In this document: in pieces, positions 52,237-61,363 of the stretch
Position numbering within the stretch: position 1 is the stretch's first letter
Layout of the letters: each line of letters opens with the position of its first letter
From: Vulcanimicrobiota bacterium
GTDB taxonomy: Bacteria; Vulcanimicrobiota; Vulcanimicrobiia; Eremiobacterales; Eremiobacteraceae
Direction of reading: 5' to 3'
DNA: 64,000 bases
NCBI GenBank assembly: GCA_013290125.1
Contig: JABCYQ010000003.1
Location: 62,001 to 126,000, forward strand
Notes under the pieces: generated by a model
The model's input: the letters and a program-made list of their open reading frames with translations, nothing else
The model's database searches: none
Told to the model about the DNA's origin: nothing
Translations under genes and position numbers: made by a program

Positions 52237-54063
52237 ATGAGGATGCTGACTATTCGAGGCGCGCTTTATTGCGCTGGCGTACTCATTTTGGGGGCATCGT
52301 CGTCGGGCGCGGTGCCGGCTCCGTCGCAGCCGCCCGCATCGGATTGCAATTCCTCGCCGCTGGCGCCGGCGTGCGGCGCCGTTCGGGGAGTTCGCGCGGA
52401 AGGGTGGCTCGCACAGAGCCGCTCGCCCGTGCTGGCTCGCAACGGAATGATCGTCACGAGCCAGCCGCTTGCGGCGCAAGCCGGACTTCGCATCCTCATG
52501 GCCGGCGGAAACGCGGTCGACGCCGCAGTCGCAACCGCTGCGACCCTCAACGTGACCGAACCGATGAACGTCGGGCTGGGCGGCGATCTCTTCGCGATCG
52601 TCTATATCGCAAAAGAACACAAAGTATATGTGCTCAACGCGAGCGGCACTGCGCCCACGGGCGCGACGATCGCGCATCTCAACGCTCTCGGCTACAAGTA
52701 CGATCCGCACGACTGGGGTCCGGGCTCGGGGATGCCGCCCGGCGGTATTCTAGACGTCACCGTTCCCGGCGCCGCTTGGGGCTGGGACGAATTGCTTCGG
52801 CGCTACGGCACGATGGGTCTTGACCGCGTGCTTGCGCCAGCTGTCGACTATGCCGAAAACGGTTTTCCGATCTCCGAGCGCATCGCCCACGATTGGCAGC
52901 TGCCGGACGCGTTGCCGCTGCGTGGCTGCTGCACGCTACTCGATCCCGATTCGGTCAAGACATGGTATGTCAACGGCGCGCAGCCGGTGACCGGACAGAT
53001 CTTCCGCAACCAGCGACTTGCGTACACGTTGCGGCTGTTGCAGAAATACGGGCGCGATGTGTTCTATAAAGGACAGATCGCACGCGCCATCGTCGCCAAA
53101 TCGAGCGCTCTCGGCGGCACGATGACGTTGGCCGACCTTGCGCGCTACCACGGTGAGTGGGTGCAGCCGCTTAGCACGAATTATCACGGCTACGACGTGA
53201 TGGAACTGCCGCCGCCCTCACAGGGGTTTGCGACCCTAGAAGCGCTCAACATTCTCGCGCAATGCGTTCCGAAACTTCTTCCCGGGCAGTCGCTTGCGTC
53301 GCTGGGACTGGCAAGTCCGCTCTATTGGAACATGCTCGTCGAAGCGAAGAAACTCGCGTACGCTGACCTCTATGCCTACAACGCCGACCCCGACCATTCC
53401 GCGATCCCGATGGACAGATTGCTGTCGCAAGGATACGCGCAGTCGCTTTGTTCGAAGATCGACCCAGCGCACGCTTCGAGCACCGGTCCGCCCGGAGAAT
53501 CGAGCGATAAAGGCGACACGATCGTGCTGTCGACCGCCGACCGCTTCGGCAACATGGTTTCGCTCGTCAACAGCAACTACGACGGTTTCGGTTCCGGCAT
53601 CACGGTGCCAGGCTATGGTTTCATCTTGCACGATCGCGGTGGACTCTTCACCCTCGACCCGAAGAGCCCCAACGCGATCGCGCCGCAGAAGCGACCGTTC
53701 AACACGCTGATGGCGGGATTTGTGACGCGAGACGGACGGCCGTTCATGACGCTCGGACTGATGGGCGGAGACATGCAGGCGCAAGGGCACGAGCAAGTTC
53801 TCGTCGACATCATCGATCTCGGCGCGAACGTGCAGCAGGCGGGCGACATGGCGCGCTTCCGCCACTTTGAGGTGACCAATCGACTGTTCTTAGAATCGCC
53901 GCTCTACGATCTCCTCGGCGAGCGACTAAAGGCGATGGGCCACGACGTTCATTCTGCGAACCGCGCGCCGATGGGCGGATATCAGGCGATCATGGTTCTG
54001 CCAAGCGGTGCTTATGCAGCGGGTTCGGATTTCGGCAAAGACGGCGAAGCCGTCGGCTGGTGA
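52237..54063 (+). CDS. ggt: Gamma-glutamyltransferase (exported)
   Basis: 608 residues with an N-terminal signal segment. The family pattern is complete: NGMIVTSQPLAAQAGLRILM, GGNAVDAAVATAATLNVTEP, GLGGDLFAIVYI and, near the autocleavage point, GDTIVLSTADRFGNMVSLVN. Thr428 of KGDT is the expected nucleophile that becomes the N-terminus of the small subunit. Gamma-glutamyltransferases cleave glutathione and other gamma-glutamyl compounds in the periplasm. It could work with the thiol-related genes upstream; that link is only inferred from distance. Confidence 0.92.
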   Translation: MRMLTIRGALYCAGVLILGASSSGAVPAPSQPPASDCNSSPLAPACGAVRGVRAEGWLAQSRSPVLARNGMIVTSQPLAAQAGLRILMAGGNAVDAAVATAATLNVTEPMNVGLGGDLFAIVYIAKEHKVYVLNASGTAPTGATIAHLNALGYKYDPHDWGPGSGMPPGGILDVTVPGAAWGWDELLRRYGTMGLDRVLAPAVDYAENGFPISERIAHDWQLPDALPLRGCCTLLDPDSVKTWYVNGAQPVTGQIFRNQRLAYTLRLLQKYGRDVFYKGQIARAIVAKSSALGGTMTLADLARYHGEWVQPLSTNYHGYDVMELPPPSQGFATLEALNILAQCVPKLLPGQSLASLGLASPLYWNMLVEAKKLAYADLYAYNADPDHSAIPMDRLLSQGYAQSLCSKIDPAHASSTGPPGESSDKGDTIVLSTADRFGNMVSLVNSNYDGFGSGITVPGYGFILHDRGGLFTLDPKSPNAIAPQKRPFNTLMAGFVTRDGRPFMTLGLMGGDMQAQGHEQVLVDIIDLGANVQQAGDMARFRHFEVTNRLFLESPLYDLLGERLKAMGHDVHSANRAPMGGYQAIMVLPSGAYAAGSDFGKDGEAVGW

Positions 54064-54205
54064 TACGGCGCGGTCTCGAAACAATGGCGAACGTTAACAC
54101 TTTGCTTCGAATCGCATAGCCCCTACAGATAGGCGCACGCAGCGCGTGGAAGCGGTGTTGGGCTCGCCGGCACTGAAGCGCGTCCTTCACCGAAAGGTCC
54201 GGACG

Positions 54206-55864
54206 ATGCGTATATTCAGACTCATCTTGGTTGCGGCGTTTCTTACTCTGCCGTTGGCAATGCCGCGCGCTGCTGCGGCCGTCGATCTGCCCCATGTCTC
54301 GGCGTCTTCGTGGCAACTCGATCTCGACTACATGGTGCGAAGCATCGAAAAATATCACGTCGATCCTTTTCACGACGTCAGTCGCTCGCTTTTCGACCAA
54401 CGCGTGGCAGAACTGCGCGCCCGACTGCCGCATTTGAATCGGGCGCAGGCAATCGTTGGGTTGGCCAGCATCATAGCGCTCGTACGCGACGCGCACACGG
54501 GCTTTGGAATCGGCACGAGTCCGCCAATCTCGTTTCATGCGTTCCCGATCAAGGTCTATCAATACTCGGATGGCGTTTTTATCCAGGCTGCCGCACCACA
54601 ATACAAACAACTGGTGGGGCAGAAAATCGTGGCTGTCGGAGGCGTGCCGATTTCAACAGTGCTCCAGCGTTTGCAGACAGTCGTCATGTCAACGAATGAT
54701 TGGACATTCCGCTCGCAGTTGCAATTCCAGTTCAAAGGCGAGATCCTCCATGCGCTCGGGCTTTCGCAAAGCGACGATGCTGCGACGCTTGAATTGCGCG
54801 GACCATCGGGGCTAAACTCAGTCACGTTGCAAACTTTGCCGCACCCCTTCGCAATGGGCTATCGACCTGGCCCGCCAGAGCGTTCCGATTGGATCGACGC
54901 GCGCACGGTCAGTTTGCCGCCGCTGTATCTCAGGCACCTTGACGAATACTACTGGTACGAGTGGCTGCCCGATGCCGGAACTCTATACGTGCAGTGCAAC
55001 TTCGTGTTGAATTCCGACAAGGAATCCTTTGCCGATTTCTTTTCCAGAGTATTCGGGGTCGCCGACAAGGAGCCGGTCAAAAAGTTCGTGCTCGATCTTC
55101 GCTTCAACGGCGGTGGCGACAATCTGCTCCTGCCCGTCGTCGTGCAGAACTTGGTGAAGCGCGACAGCATCAACGCTCCGGGAAAACTTTTTGTGATCAT
55201 CGGCCGCGGCACGCAGTCCGCCGCGGAAAACCTCGTCAATCGTCTCCAGCGAGACACACACGCTACATTCGTGGGTGAGCCAACGGGGGAGCGACCGAAT
55301 GAGTTCGGCGACCCGTGGCCCTTCGTGTTGCCCAACAGTCACATCGAAGTGCACATTGCCAGCATCAAGTGGGAAGACATCGACCCGCGCGATGATCGAC
55401 AGTGGACTGGACCCGATCTTGCAGCGGAGCTGACATCTTCCGACTACGTTGACGGAGTGGACCCCGCGATGGATGTCATCCAGAAAGGCTCGTTCATCCC
55501 CATCGAGACCGCGTTGCATCCATATCTCGGTAAGCAAACTGAGGCACTGCATCAGGCACTTCTAGGTTACGTCGGCGATCCCGAACATAAGTTCACACAG
55601 GTTCAATATCCGATGGAGGCCCTTGCAACTGAGCTGATCGCCGATAAGGACTTCGCCGACGCTCATAGTCTCCTTCGATGGAGTGCCGCCATCTCGCCGA
55701 ACTCCGCCCGAGCGTTGGACGCGCTTTGCGATTCGTATCTTTCTACCGAGACTCCGCAGGCGGCCAAACCATGCTATGCGTCGATTCTGGCGAGATTTCC
55801 GCGCGACGCGATCGCCGCCTCTAGAATTTCTGTTCTCGCATCCGGGCAGCTCCCCGATCTATAA
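54206..55864 (+). CDS. Exported S41-like peptidase with TPR-like tail
   Basis: About 552 residues with a signal peptide (ending RAAAA). Residues about 25-130 are a helical and beta N-terminal part, a PDZ-like stretch follows (VGQKIVAVGGVPISTVLQ), and the S41 catalytic region is at about 290-420: VLDLRFNGGGDNLLLPVV and GRGTQSAAENLVNRL with the probable nucleophile Ser. The last 100 residues are helical (ALATELIADKDFADAHSLL). It is expected to cut peptides in the periplasm. The ATG at 54206 is chosen because the signal peptide starts there. Confidence 0.82.
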   Translation: MRIFRLILVAAFLTLPLAMPRAAAAVDLPHVSASSWQLDLDYMVRSIEKYHVDPFHDVSRSLFDQRVAELRARLPHLNRAQAIVGLASIIALVRDAHTGFGIGTSPPISFHAFPIKVYQYSDGVFIQAAAPQYKQLVGQKIVAVGGVPISTVLQRLQTVVMSTNDWTFRSQLQFQFKGEILHALGLSQSDDAATLELRGPSGLNSVTLQTLPHPFAMGYRPGPPERSDWIDARTVSLPPLYLRHLDEYYWYEWLPDAGTLYVQCNFVLNSDKESFADFFSRVFGVADKEPVKKFVLDLRFNGGGDNLLLPVVVQNLVKRDSINAPGKLFVIIGRGTQSAAENLVNRLQRDTHATFVGEPTGERPNEFGDPWPFVLPNSHIEVHIASIKWEDIDPRDDRQWTGPDLAAELTSSDYVDGVDPAMDVIQKGSFIPIETALHPYLGKQTEALHQALLGYVGDPEHKFTQVQYPMEALATELIADKDFADAHSLLRWSAAISPNSARALDALCDSYLSTETPQAAKPCYASILARFPRDAIAASRISVLASGQLPDL

Positions 55865-55943
55865 AGCTGCCGAAAGCGCGTAGCGCAGCAATGAAGAGCG
55901 AACTGTGGCGGCGAATACGCAACGGCCGTTACAGGAGTTCTGA

Positions 55944-56906
55944 ATGCAATCTCATTCATTCCCTTACGTCCGCATTTCCGCGCTTGCTCGCGCGCTAGGA
56001 CTTGCGCTGCTCTCCTTAGTGTTCGCCGTCGGACTTGTCGCCTCTGCCGCTGCCCAACCACCGCGCCTCCTGTGGCGCCCTGCTATTCCCATCGAAAGTG
56101 TTTTTATTGAGCATTTCGGATCCGGTCTCGCGCCGGAGGTCGACCTTCGCCCGAAGATACGCCAGTTCGGATTGCCGATTCGCAACCAGGGCAACCGTGG
56201 CACGTGTACGGTATTCGCGACCACATTTCTGATCGAGTATCAGAAGGCGAGTATGGCGGGCTCCACTGGCGCGCGTGTCCTCTCGGAAGAGTACCTTAAC
56301 TGGGCCGGCAACAAAGTCGCCCACGAAACCTCTGACGGCGGCTTCTTCACCAAATTCATTCCTGGTTATGAAACGTGGGGCATCTCCGGTGCGAGGCAAA
56401 TGACCTATCGGCCGACGTACAATCCAAGCCACCCCGCGGCGCCAAGCAAGGCGGCCATCAAATCTGCTCAGGCGATGTTCCCCGTAAAATATCCTTTTGT
56501 GATCCTCAAGGTGTGGGATAATACGAAGGGGATGACCCGCGCAGAACTGCAAAGGGCGCTCGCGGCTCTGCGATCCGGACGTCCCGTCGCCACAGGAATT
56601 TGGTGGCTTTCGACATTTGCAACCGTAAACGTCCACGGCGTTCCGCTCCTCAAAGATTATCCGCGCAGCGCGAATTCCAACCCCGACCCTTCTAAGAATC
56701 CGATGTTCGACGGTCACTCAATCGATCTCGTCGGCTTCAAAGAGTCGCCCGCATTTCCCGGCGGCGGCTATTTCATATTCCGCAACAGCTTCGGACGGAG
56801 CTTCGGCAACGCCGGCTACGGATTTGTGTCGTTCCAATACCTGCGCGCGTACTCCAACGATGCCATCGCCATAGCGCCGCCGCCCTGGCATCCGGGGCGG
56901 CCATAA
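55944..56906 (+). CDS. Exported papain-like (C1) cysteine peptidase
   Basis: 320 residues with a signal peptide (ending SAAAQ). The C1 signature is clear: Gln82 and Cys88 in IRNQGNRGTCTVFATTF, His258 in FDGHSIDLVGF and Asn281 in FRNSFGRSFGN. The usual long inhibitory pro-region is not seen. AGGAG lies 6 bases before the ATG. It may act on external or envelope protein. Two peptidase genes side by side (with the S41-like gene) suggest a proteolysis module, though each appears to have its own start. Confidence 0.9.
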   Translation: MQSHSFPYVRISALARALGLALLSLVFAVGLVASAAAQPPRLLWRPAIPIESVFIEHFGSGLAPEVDLRPKIRQFGLPIRNQGNRGTCTVFATTFLIEYQKASMAGSTGARVLSEEYLNWAGNKVAHETSDGGFFTKFIPGYETWGISGARQMTYRPTYNPSHPAAPSKAAIKSAQAMFPVKYPFVILKVWDNTKGMTRAELQRALAALRSGRPVATGIWWLSTFATVNVHGVPLLKDYPRSANSNPDPSKNPMFDGHSIDLVGFKESPAFPGGGYFIFRNSFGRSFGNAGYGFVSFQYLRAYSNDAIAIAPPPWHPGRP

Positions 56907-56961
56907 CCAGACCTTAACCCGGAGCTAGTCAGACTCGAGGCGGATCAAAGAGCCTTTGGTA

Positions 56962-56991
56962 TTGACTGAGCGTTCATTCAGTTGCTATACT
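56962..56991 (+). promoter_or_regulatory. Promoter with TetR-type operator
   Basis: TTGACT (56962-56967), an 18-base gap and TATACT (56986-56991). An imperfect 18-base palindrome with 6 of 9 pairs matching (56965-56982) fills the gap between the boxes. The expected transcription start (about 56998) is adjacent to the TetR ATG at 56999, so the mRNA is probably leaderless and the gene autoregulated. Confidence 0.75.
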
Positions 56992-56998
56992 ATGCACC

Positions 56999-57613
56999 AT
57001 GACGAAACCCCCGCCCAGGCGACGCGATGTCGCACGCTCGCGCCAGGCGATCCTCGACGCCGCCGCCGAGCTGTTCGCTCAGCATGGATTCGATGGGACC
57101 TCATTCGGGCAGATCTGCCCCGCCGCGGGCGTCTCGCGCGGTCTGCCGGCATACCTATTCGGCAACAAGCGAAAGCTCTATCGAGCTGTGGTGGATCGGG
57201 GCGCGGGCGAACTTCGCGCGCAGATGACGGCTGCGCTCCGCTCGATCCCATCTGATGCCGGCGCGGAAGTCATCTTGGAACGCTTCGTCAACGCGTATCT
57301 CGACTATCTCGCGGCGAATCGCACGATCGTCCGCCTACTTCAGTTCGAGATGCTTGGTTCTTCCGACCAATCGGCCATCGGCATCGGCGGGGCGCTCTTC
57401 GAAGAAGGTCTGGAACTGTTGCGGGGTGCGTTCAAGCGCGCGAAGCTCCGCGATGTCGAAGCGCGACACACGCTCTTGAGCATCGTCGCACTGTGTTTCT
57501 ATCCGTTCATGGTCAAGAACGTCGGCTTTAGTGTCGATCCTTTTTCGCGCGCTTTCGTGTCCGCGCGCAAGCGACATATCGTCGGTCTGCTGCTGCGTGA
57601 AATCGGCCGATGA
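56999..57613 (+). CDS. TetR-family regulator
   Basis: 204 residues. The N-terminal helix-turn-helix is canonical (ILDAAAELFAQHGFDGTSFG, QICPAAGVSRGLPAYLFGNK). The C-terminal domain (residues about 75-200) resembles a TetR_C ligand-binding part with a YLDYLAANRTIVRLLQFEML segment. It heads an operon with two membrane proteins, coupled by ATGA overlaps, and is likely autoregulated by the palindrome in its own promoter. The inducer is unknown. Confidence 0.92.
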   Translation: MTKPPPRRRDVARSRQAILDAAAELFAQHGFDGTSFGQICPAAGVSRGLPAYLFGNKRKLYRAVVDRGAGELRAQMTAALRSIPSDAGAEVILERFVNAYLDYLAANRTIVRLLQFEMLGSSDQSAIGIGGALFEEGLELLRGAFKRAKLRDVEARHTLLSIVALCFYPFMVKNVGFSVDPFSRAFVSARKRHIVGLLLREIGR

Positions 57614-57990
57614 CCGCGCTTCGCCCTGGTCTGGTTCGCGCTGCAATCCTGCTGCCGGCTGCCTACTATTGCGCCGCCGGTGCGCTGCTCTTCGCGGTGC
57701 CACGCTTCTTCTACACACACATCGCGACGATCGGCGACTTTAACGCGCACTACGCGCGCGATATCGGAAGTTTCTTGCTGCCGCTAGGCGGCTTTCTCGT
57801 CGTCGCCGCATGGCGGCCCAGTCGCTCTCGACCGCTGCTTACTTTTGCGGCTGTCGCGAGCGGACTACATGCCGTCAGCCATCTCATTGAAGGTGTTGGG
57901 TCATGGAAAGCTCTCGTCGCGCTGGCGTTCTTCGTGTTGGTGACGGTCCTTCTCAGTTGGTCGGCGCTCACAGCGTCGGAGGGTCAATGA
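57610..57990 (+). CDS. Four-span membrane protein in the TetR operon
   Basis: 126 residues with about four hydrophobic segments (AILLPAAYYCAAGALLFAV, SFLLPLGGFLVVAA, LLTFAAVASGLHAVSHLI, ALVALAFFVLVTVLLSW). The size and HxxxH-like AVSHLIEG motif recall small DUF4345/DoxX-like membrane proteins, but the family is not certain. Its ATG overlaps the TetR stop and its stop overlaps the next ATG, so the three genes form a coupled operon. Confidence 0.7.
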   Translation: MTALRPGLVRAAILLPAAYYCAAGALLFAVPRFFYTHIATIGDFNAHYARDIGSFLLPLGGFLVVAAWRPSRSRPLLTFAAVASGLHAVSHLIEGVGSWKALVALAFFVLVTVLLSWSALTASEGQ

Positions 57991-58613
57991 TGGAAAGGCG
58001 GTTCGCCTTCATCGCGCTTGCGATTGCCGTGATCGTCCAATCGGTCTGGCTCGTCTGGATGACGGTGGGCGTGCATCAGCATGTGATCGTCTCGACCGCG
58101 CTCTTTGACGTGCTCTTTGTCACTCTGCTTTTCACCGGCGGGCGCTTTCGCTGGCTCGCCGGCGTCTTGCGGATCGCTATCGGCGTGAATTTTGGGCTGG
58201 CGGTTGCCGATCGCTTCGGTCTGCTCGGAGCGTACGGATCGCCGGGGGTATCGTGGGGTGATTGGACGCATTTCGTCGTCTACACGCATCAGGTCAACGC
58301 GTTCCTACCAGCGAGCCTCGCCCCGACTCTCGCTGTAGCCGCGACGATCTACGAAGTCGTTCTCGCTGTGGCGCTCCTCATCGGTGTCCGCCCACGATTC
58401 TTCTTGATCGCGTCGAGCATCCTACTTCTCTTGTACGGACTCGCGATGACGGCGACATTCGGATTTGCTTCTCAACTGGCATATGCCGTGATCGTGTTGT
58501 GCGCGGGCGCCTGGGCGCTCGCGACCGGCGATGCGACGTTTTGGAGCGTCGAGGGTGTGTTGACGCGCAGATGGGGCGCGCGATCTAGGGAAGATACAGC
58601 GATACGAAGATAA
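57987..58613 (+). CDS. DoxX-like multi-span membrane protein
   Basis: 208 residues with about six hydrophobic segments (FIALAIAVIVQSVWLVWMTV, STALFDVLFVTLLFTGG, TLAVAATIYEVVLAVALLIG, LIASSILLLLYGLAMTA, LAYAVIVLCAGAWALATG). The pattern resembles DoxX-type proteins but no motif is decisive. It is the last gene of the TetR operon. Its final 29 bases overlap the end of the convergent exported-protein gene. Confidence 0.7.
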   Translation: MMERRFAFIALAIAVIVQSVWLVWMTVGVHQHVIVSTALFDVLFVTLLFTGGRFRWLAGVLRIAIGVNFGLAVADRFGLLGAYGSPGVSWGDWTHFVVYTHQVNAFLPASLAPTLAVAATIYEVVLAVALLIGVRPRFFLIASSILLLLYGLAMTATFGFASQLAYAVIVLCAGAWALATGDATFWSVEGVLTRRWGARSREDTAIRR

Positions 58614-58944
58614 AGTCTGCGTCTGCGTCCATCACCGCGATCTGACTCACCGGCGGCCCGCCGCGGTAGTTATAGTAGGGGGCGTCGATGCACGTCGTGA
58701 CGTGGTCACCGACCCGCATGGAGCGCTTGGCCATATACTGCATATCCGACATGATGCTGTCGTCGAGGCGGGCGCTGCGGCCGTCCGAAAAATGCATGTC
58801 GCCGGCTTGAGACTCCGCCGAACCGGTCGGGGAATGTATCGCCGATATCTTGGCTTGCTGACATTTCACCTGCGCCGCGGAAACGGTCGGAAGCGACGAC
58901 GTCAGGAGCCCCAACAGGGCTATGACGATTTTCGTGCGGTTCAT
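58585..58944 (-). CDS. Small exported protein
   Basis: 119 residues with a clear signal peptide (IALLGLLTSSLPTVSAA). The mature part contains two Cys (one near the start in VKCQQAKISA, one in TTCIDAPYYN), likely a periplasmic disulphide, and a C-terminal VMDADADFIFVSLYLP. No family was recognised. It overlaps the convergent membrane-protein gene by 29 bases. Confidence 0.6.
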   Translation of the reverse strand: MNRTKIVIALLGLLTSSLPTVSAAQVKCQQAKISAIHSPTGSAESQAGDMHFSDGRSARLDDSIMSDMQYMAKRSMRVGDHVTTCIDAPYYNYRGGPPVSQIAVMDADADFIFVSLYLP

Positions 58945-58982
58945 AACTATCTTATACAGCCTCTTCCGCGATAGCGCAAGCC

Positions 58983-59534
58983 TTACGGCTCTCTATCGGA
59001 TGAGTCGACGGGCCCCATGCGCGGCGTGTTCTTCGGGTAGTTCCCATGCGGATGAGTCGCGAGCCAGCGCTCTGCGCGCGCCGCGAGGTATTCGAAATCT
59101 TCCAAGAGCCAGACGTCGCGCGTGCGACGAATGCGCTGTACGGTCGGCGCGAGAAGCGTCCAGTACTGGATGATGATCGGTGACGCGTATTCGAGGTACG
59201 CCGCCTCGTCGATCAGACCGTTCTTCATCCACGCTCCGATGTGCTCGAACCACGCGATGATGTGGCGTTCGGGGTGCAGCGTGCGATCGATCGGCCGCTC
59301 ACCGAGCGATGCCTGAAAATCCGGGTCCCTCATCTTCGCTGCAAGCTGGGTCCGGACGAAGTGAAAACGGTCCTCAAGCGCGGAGGACTGCTCGAGCTCG
59401 AGCAACTTCAACATCGCGCTAAGCTGATTGCTTGCGCGCAGATGGTGGAGTTGGATAAATGCCGCGATGGCGGTGATCGTGATGACGACAAAGGTGCCGA
59501 CGGCGGCGACCGTTGTCCACGCTTCCAGTGACAT
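58983..59534 (-). CDS. DUF4760-like membrane-anchored protein
   Basis: 183 residues. One N-terminal membrane helix (TVAAVGTFVVITITAIAAFI) is followed by a cytoplasmic helical domain (LRASNQLSAMLKLLELEQSS, WFEHIGAWMKNGLIDEAAYL, YWTLLAPTVQRIRRTRD), the layout of DUF4760 proteins. The function is unknown. The ATG is followed by MSLEAW. No operon partner is apparent; 177 bases separate it from the divergent substrate-binding protein. Confidence 0.75.
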   Translation of the reverse strand: MSLEAWTTVAAVGTFVVITITAIAAFIQLHHLRASNQLSAMLKLLELEQSSALEDRFHFVRTQLAAKMRDPDFQASLGERPIDRTLHPERHIIAWFEHIGAWMKNGLIDEAAYLEYASPIIIQYWTLLAPTVQRIRRTRDVWLLEDFEYLAARAERWLATHPHGNYPKNTPRMGPVDSSDREP

Positions 59535-59711
59535 GTCGATTCCCGCGACCGGTTGGACGAACCGTGCGCTGACGCCTTTCGGCGACTATACCTTGACAAT
59601 GAGCGGACACTCGTGCATTATACGTGTGTAGGTTTCTAGTCAAGCAGACATTTCGCGAGCCGGTGCGCCGAGGGTGCAACCGGCTCTTGCTATTTTGTGA
59701 GGTGGCCGTCG

Positions 59712-61343
59712 ATGATCCGCAACAGAGGTTTGGCGCCGGCGCTTGGCGCTGCTCTGCTAATTTCGTTGTGCACGAGAGCTGGCGGCGCGCTAGATTCCTC
59801 GGCGCGCGTCGACGCGGCGTCGCAGCCGCACGTCCTGACGATCTCGGACGGCGGCGACGTCAATACGCTCAATCCGCACTTCGGACAACTTGCAGCCGTG
59901 GCCAATCTCTCGGAGATGACGATGGCGTGGCTGGTCAGATGGGACGAGCACAACCAGCCCTATCCCGAGCTCGCGACGCAAGTGCCCACGCAGGCGAACG
60001 GCGGCGTCAGCCGGGACGGCCGTACGATCACCTATCACATACGCAAGGGAGTCGTATGGTCGGACGGCATGCCCTTCAATGCCGACGACGTCGTGTTCAG
60101 CACGGCTGTCGTGAACAATCCCGCCAACAATGAGTTCGGCCGCTTCGATCAGATCGCACGAGTAGACGAGCCCGACAAATACACGGTGATCTACCACCTC
60201 AAGAAACCGTTCTCGCCCGCCATCGCGACGTTTTTCTCGAGCTGTTGCGCGAACGCGTGCCTCCTACCTAAGCACCTCTTGTCGCGCTATCGGAACATCA
60301 ACAACGTGCCATACAACTCGTTGCCGGTTGGGATCGGACCGTTCAAGTTCGCGCGGTGGGACCGCTCGAAGCAGGTCGTGTTGGTCGCGAATCCGCTCTA
60401 TTGGCGCGGGCGGCCGAGACTCGATGAGATCATCTATAAGATCGTGCCGGATCACGATGCGCTTCTCGCGCAACTGAAAGCGCACAATGTCGACATGTGG
60501 TATCAGTTCAGCGGTGCGTATCTGACCCGCATCCAAGCATTAAGTGGGTACACCATATATCGTCAGGCAAGTTACGCATACAACCACTACGATTTCAATA
60601 TCATGCATCCCGACGTGTCCGATCCGGTCGTTCGGCAAGCACTTCGTTTCGCGCTCAACCGTCAGGCGCTCGTCGACAAGGTCGAGCACGGTATCGGCTT
60701 CGTGCAGGACTCCGTGACCCCCGCGACCGCTCCCTATTTCGTCGACATGGGGACGACGCCGTACGATCCCGCGAAGGCAAACGCGCTGCTCGACCAAGCC
60801 GGATGGGAGCGCGGCACCGACGGCATCCGCGCGAAGAACGGGGTCAAACTCGATCTACACGTCGCGGCCCAAGACGGGAGGCCCGACACCGACGCGCAAC
60901 TCGCGCTCATCCGCGACGACTGGAAGGGGATCGGCGTCGGAATGCAGGTGCGCCACTACCCGGCTTCTCTGATGTTCGCACCGCCGCAGCAAGGCGGCGT
61001 CGTCTATGGCAACGCTTGGGACGTCATCACTTTTGCGTGGGCTGCCGACCCGATCGGCGACTACTCGGGCATCTATGGATGCAACGCGTTTCCGCCTGCC
61101 GGCCAAAACAATCTGCGCTGGTGCGACAAAACGGCCCAGGATGCGATGAATGCGCTCTTCGGTCACTACGATCCGGCGCAACGAAAAGCAGACCTGAGGA
61201 CTATGATGCAAGCGTTCATCAGCGACGCGCCTTCGATCGTATCGTACCTCCGAGTCGATCTGTTCGCGTATAACAAGAGCCTCAAGAATTATCACCCCAA
61301 CAACTTGACGCCGTTCGACAACATGATGAACGTCGATATCTAG
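59712..61343 (+). CDS. Oligopeptide ABC transporter substrate-binding protein (SBP_bac_5)
   Basis: 543 residues with a signal peptide (LGAALLISLCTRAGG). It follows the family 5 layout: ISDGGDVNTLNPHFGQ, VSRDGRTITYHIRKGVVWSD, FNADDVVFSTAVVNNP, LPVGIGPFKFARW and WDVITFAWAADPIGDYSGI. It matches the protein at 24496 segment by segment, so the two are paralogues. GAGGTGG lies 6 bases before the ATG at 59712, which decides the start over a GTG five codons upstream. No permease or ATPase gene is nearby. Convergent with the DUF5916-like gene, 20 bases apart. Confidence 0.88.
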   Translation: MIRNRGLAPALGAALLISLCTRAGGALDSSARVDAASQPHVLTISDGGDVNTLNPHFGQLAAVANLSEMTMAWLVRWDEHNQPYPELATQVPTQANGGVSRDGRTITYHIRKGVVWSDGMPFNADDVVFSTAVVNNPANNEFGRFDQIARVDEPDKYTVIYHLKKPFSPAIATFFSSCCANACLLPKHLLSRYRNINNVPYNSLPVGIGPFKFARWDRSKQVVLVANPLYWRGRPRLDEIIYKIVPDHDALLAQLKAHNVDMWYQFSGAYLTRIQALSGYTIYRQASYAYNHYDFNIMHPDVSDPVVRQALRFALNRQALVDKVEHGIGFVQDSVTPATAPYFVDMGTTPYDPAKANALLDQAGWERGTDGIRAKNGVKLDLHVAAQDGRPDTDAQLALIRDDWKGIGVGMQVRHYPASLMFAPPQQGGVVYGNAWDVITFAWAADPIGDYSGIYGCNAFPPAGQNNLRWCDKTAQDAMNALFGHYDPAQRKADLRTMMQAFISDAPSIVSYLRVDLFAYNKSLKNYHPNNLTPFDNMMNVDI

Positions 61344-61363
61344 CAGGCGCGGGCGGAGCCGCG

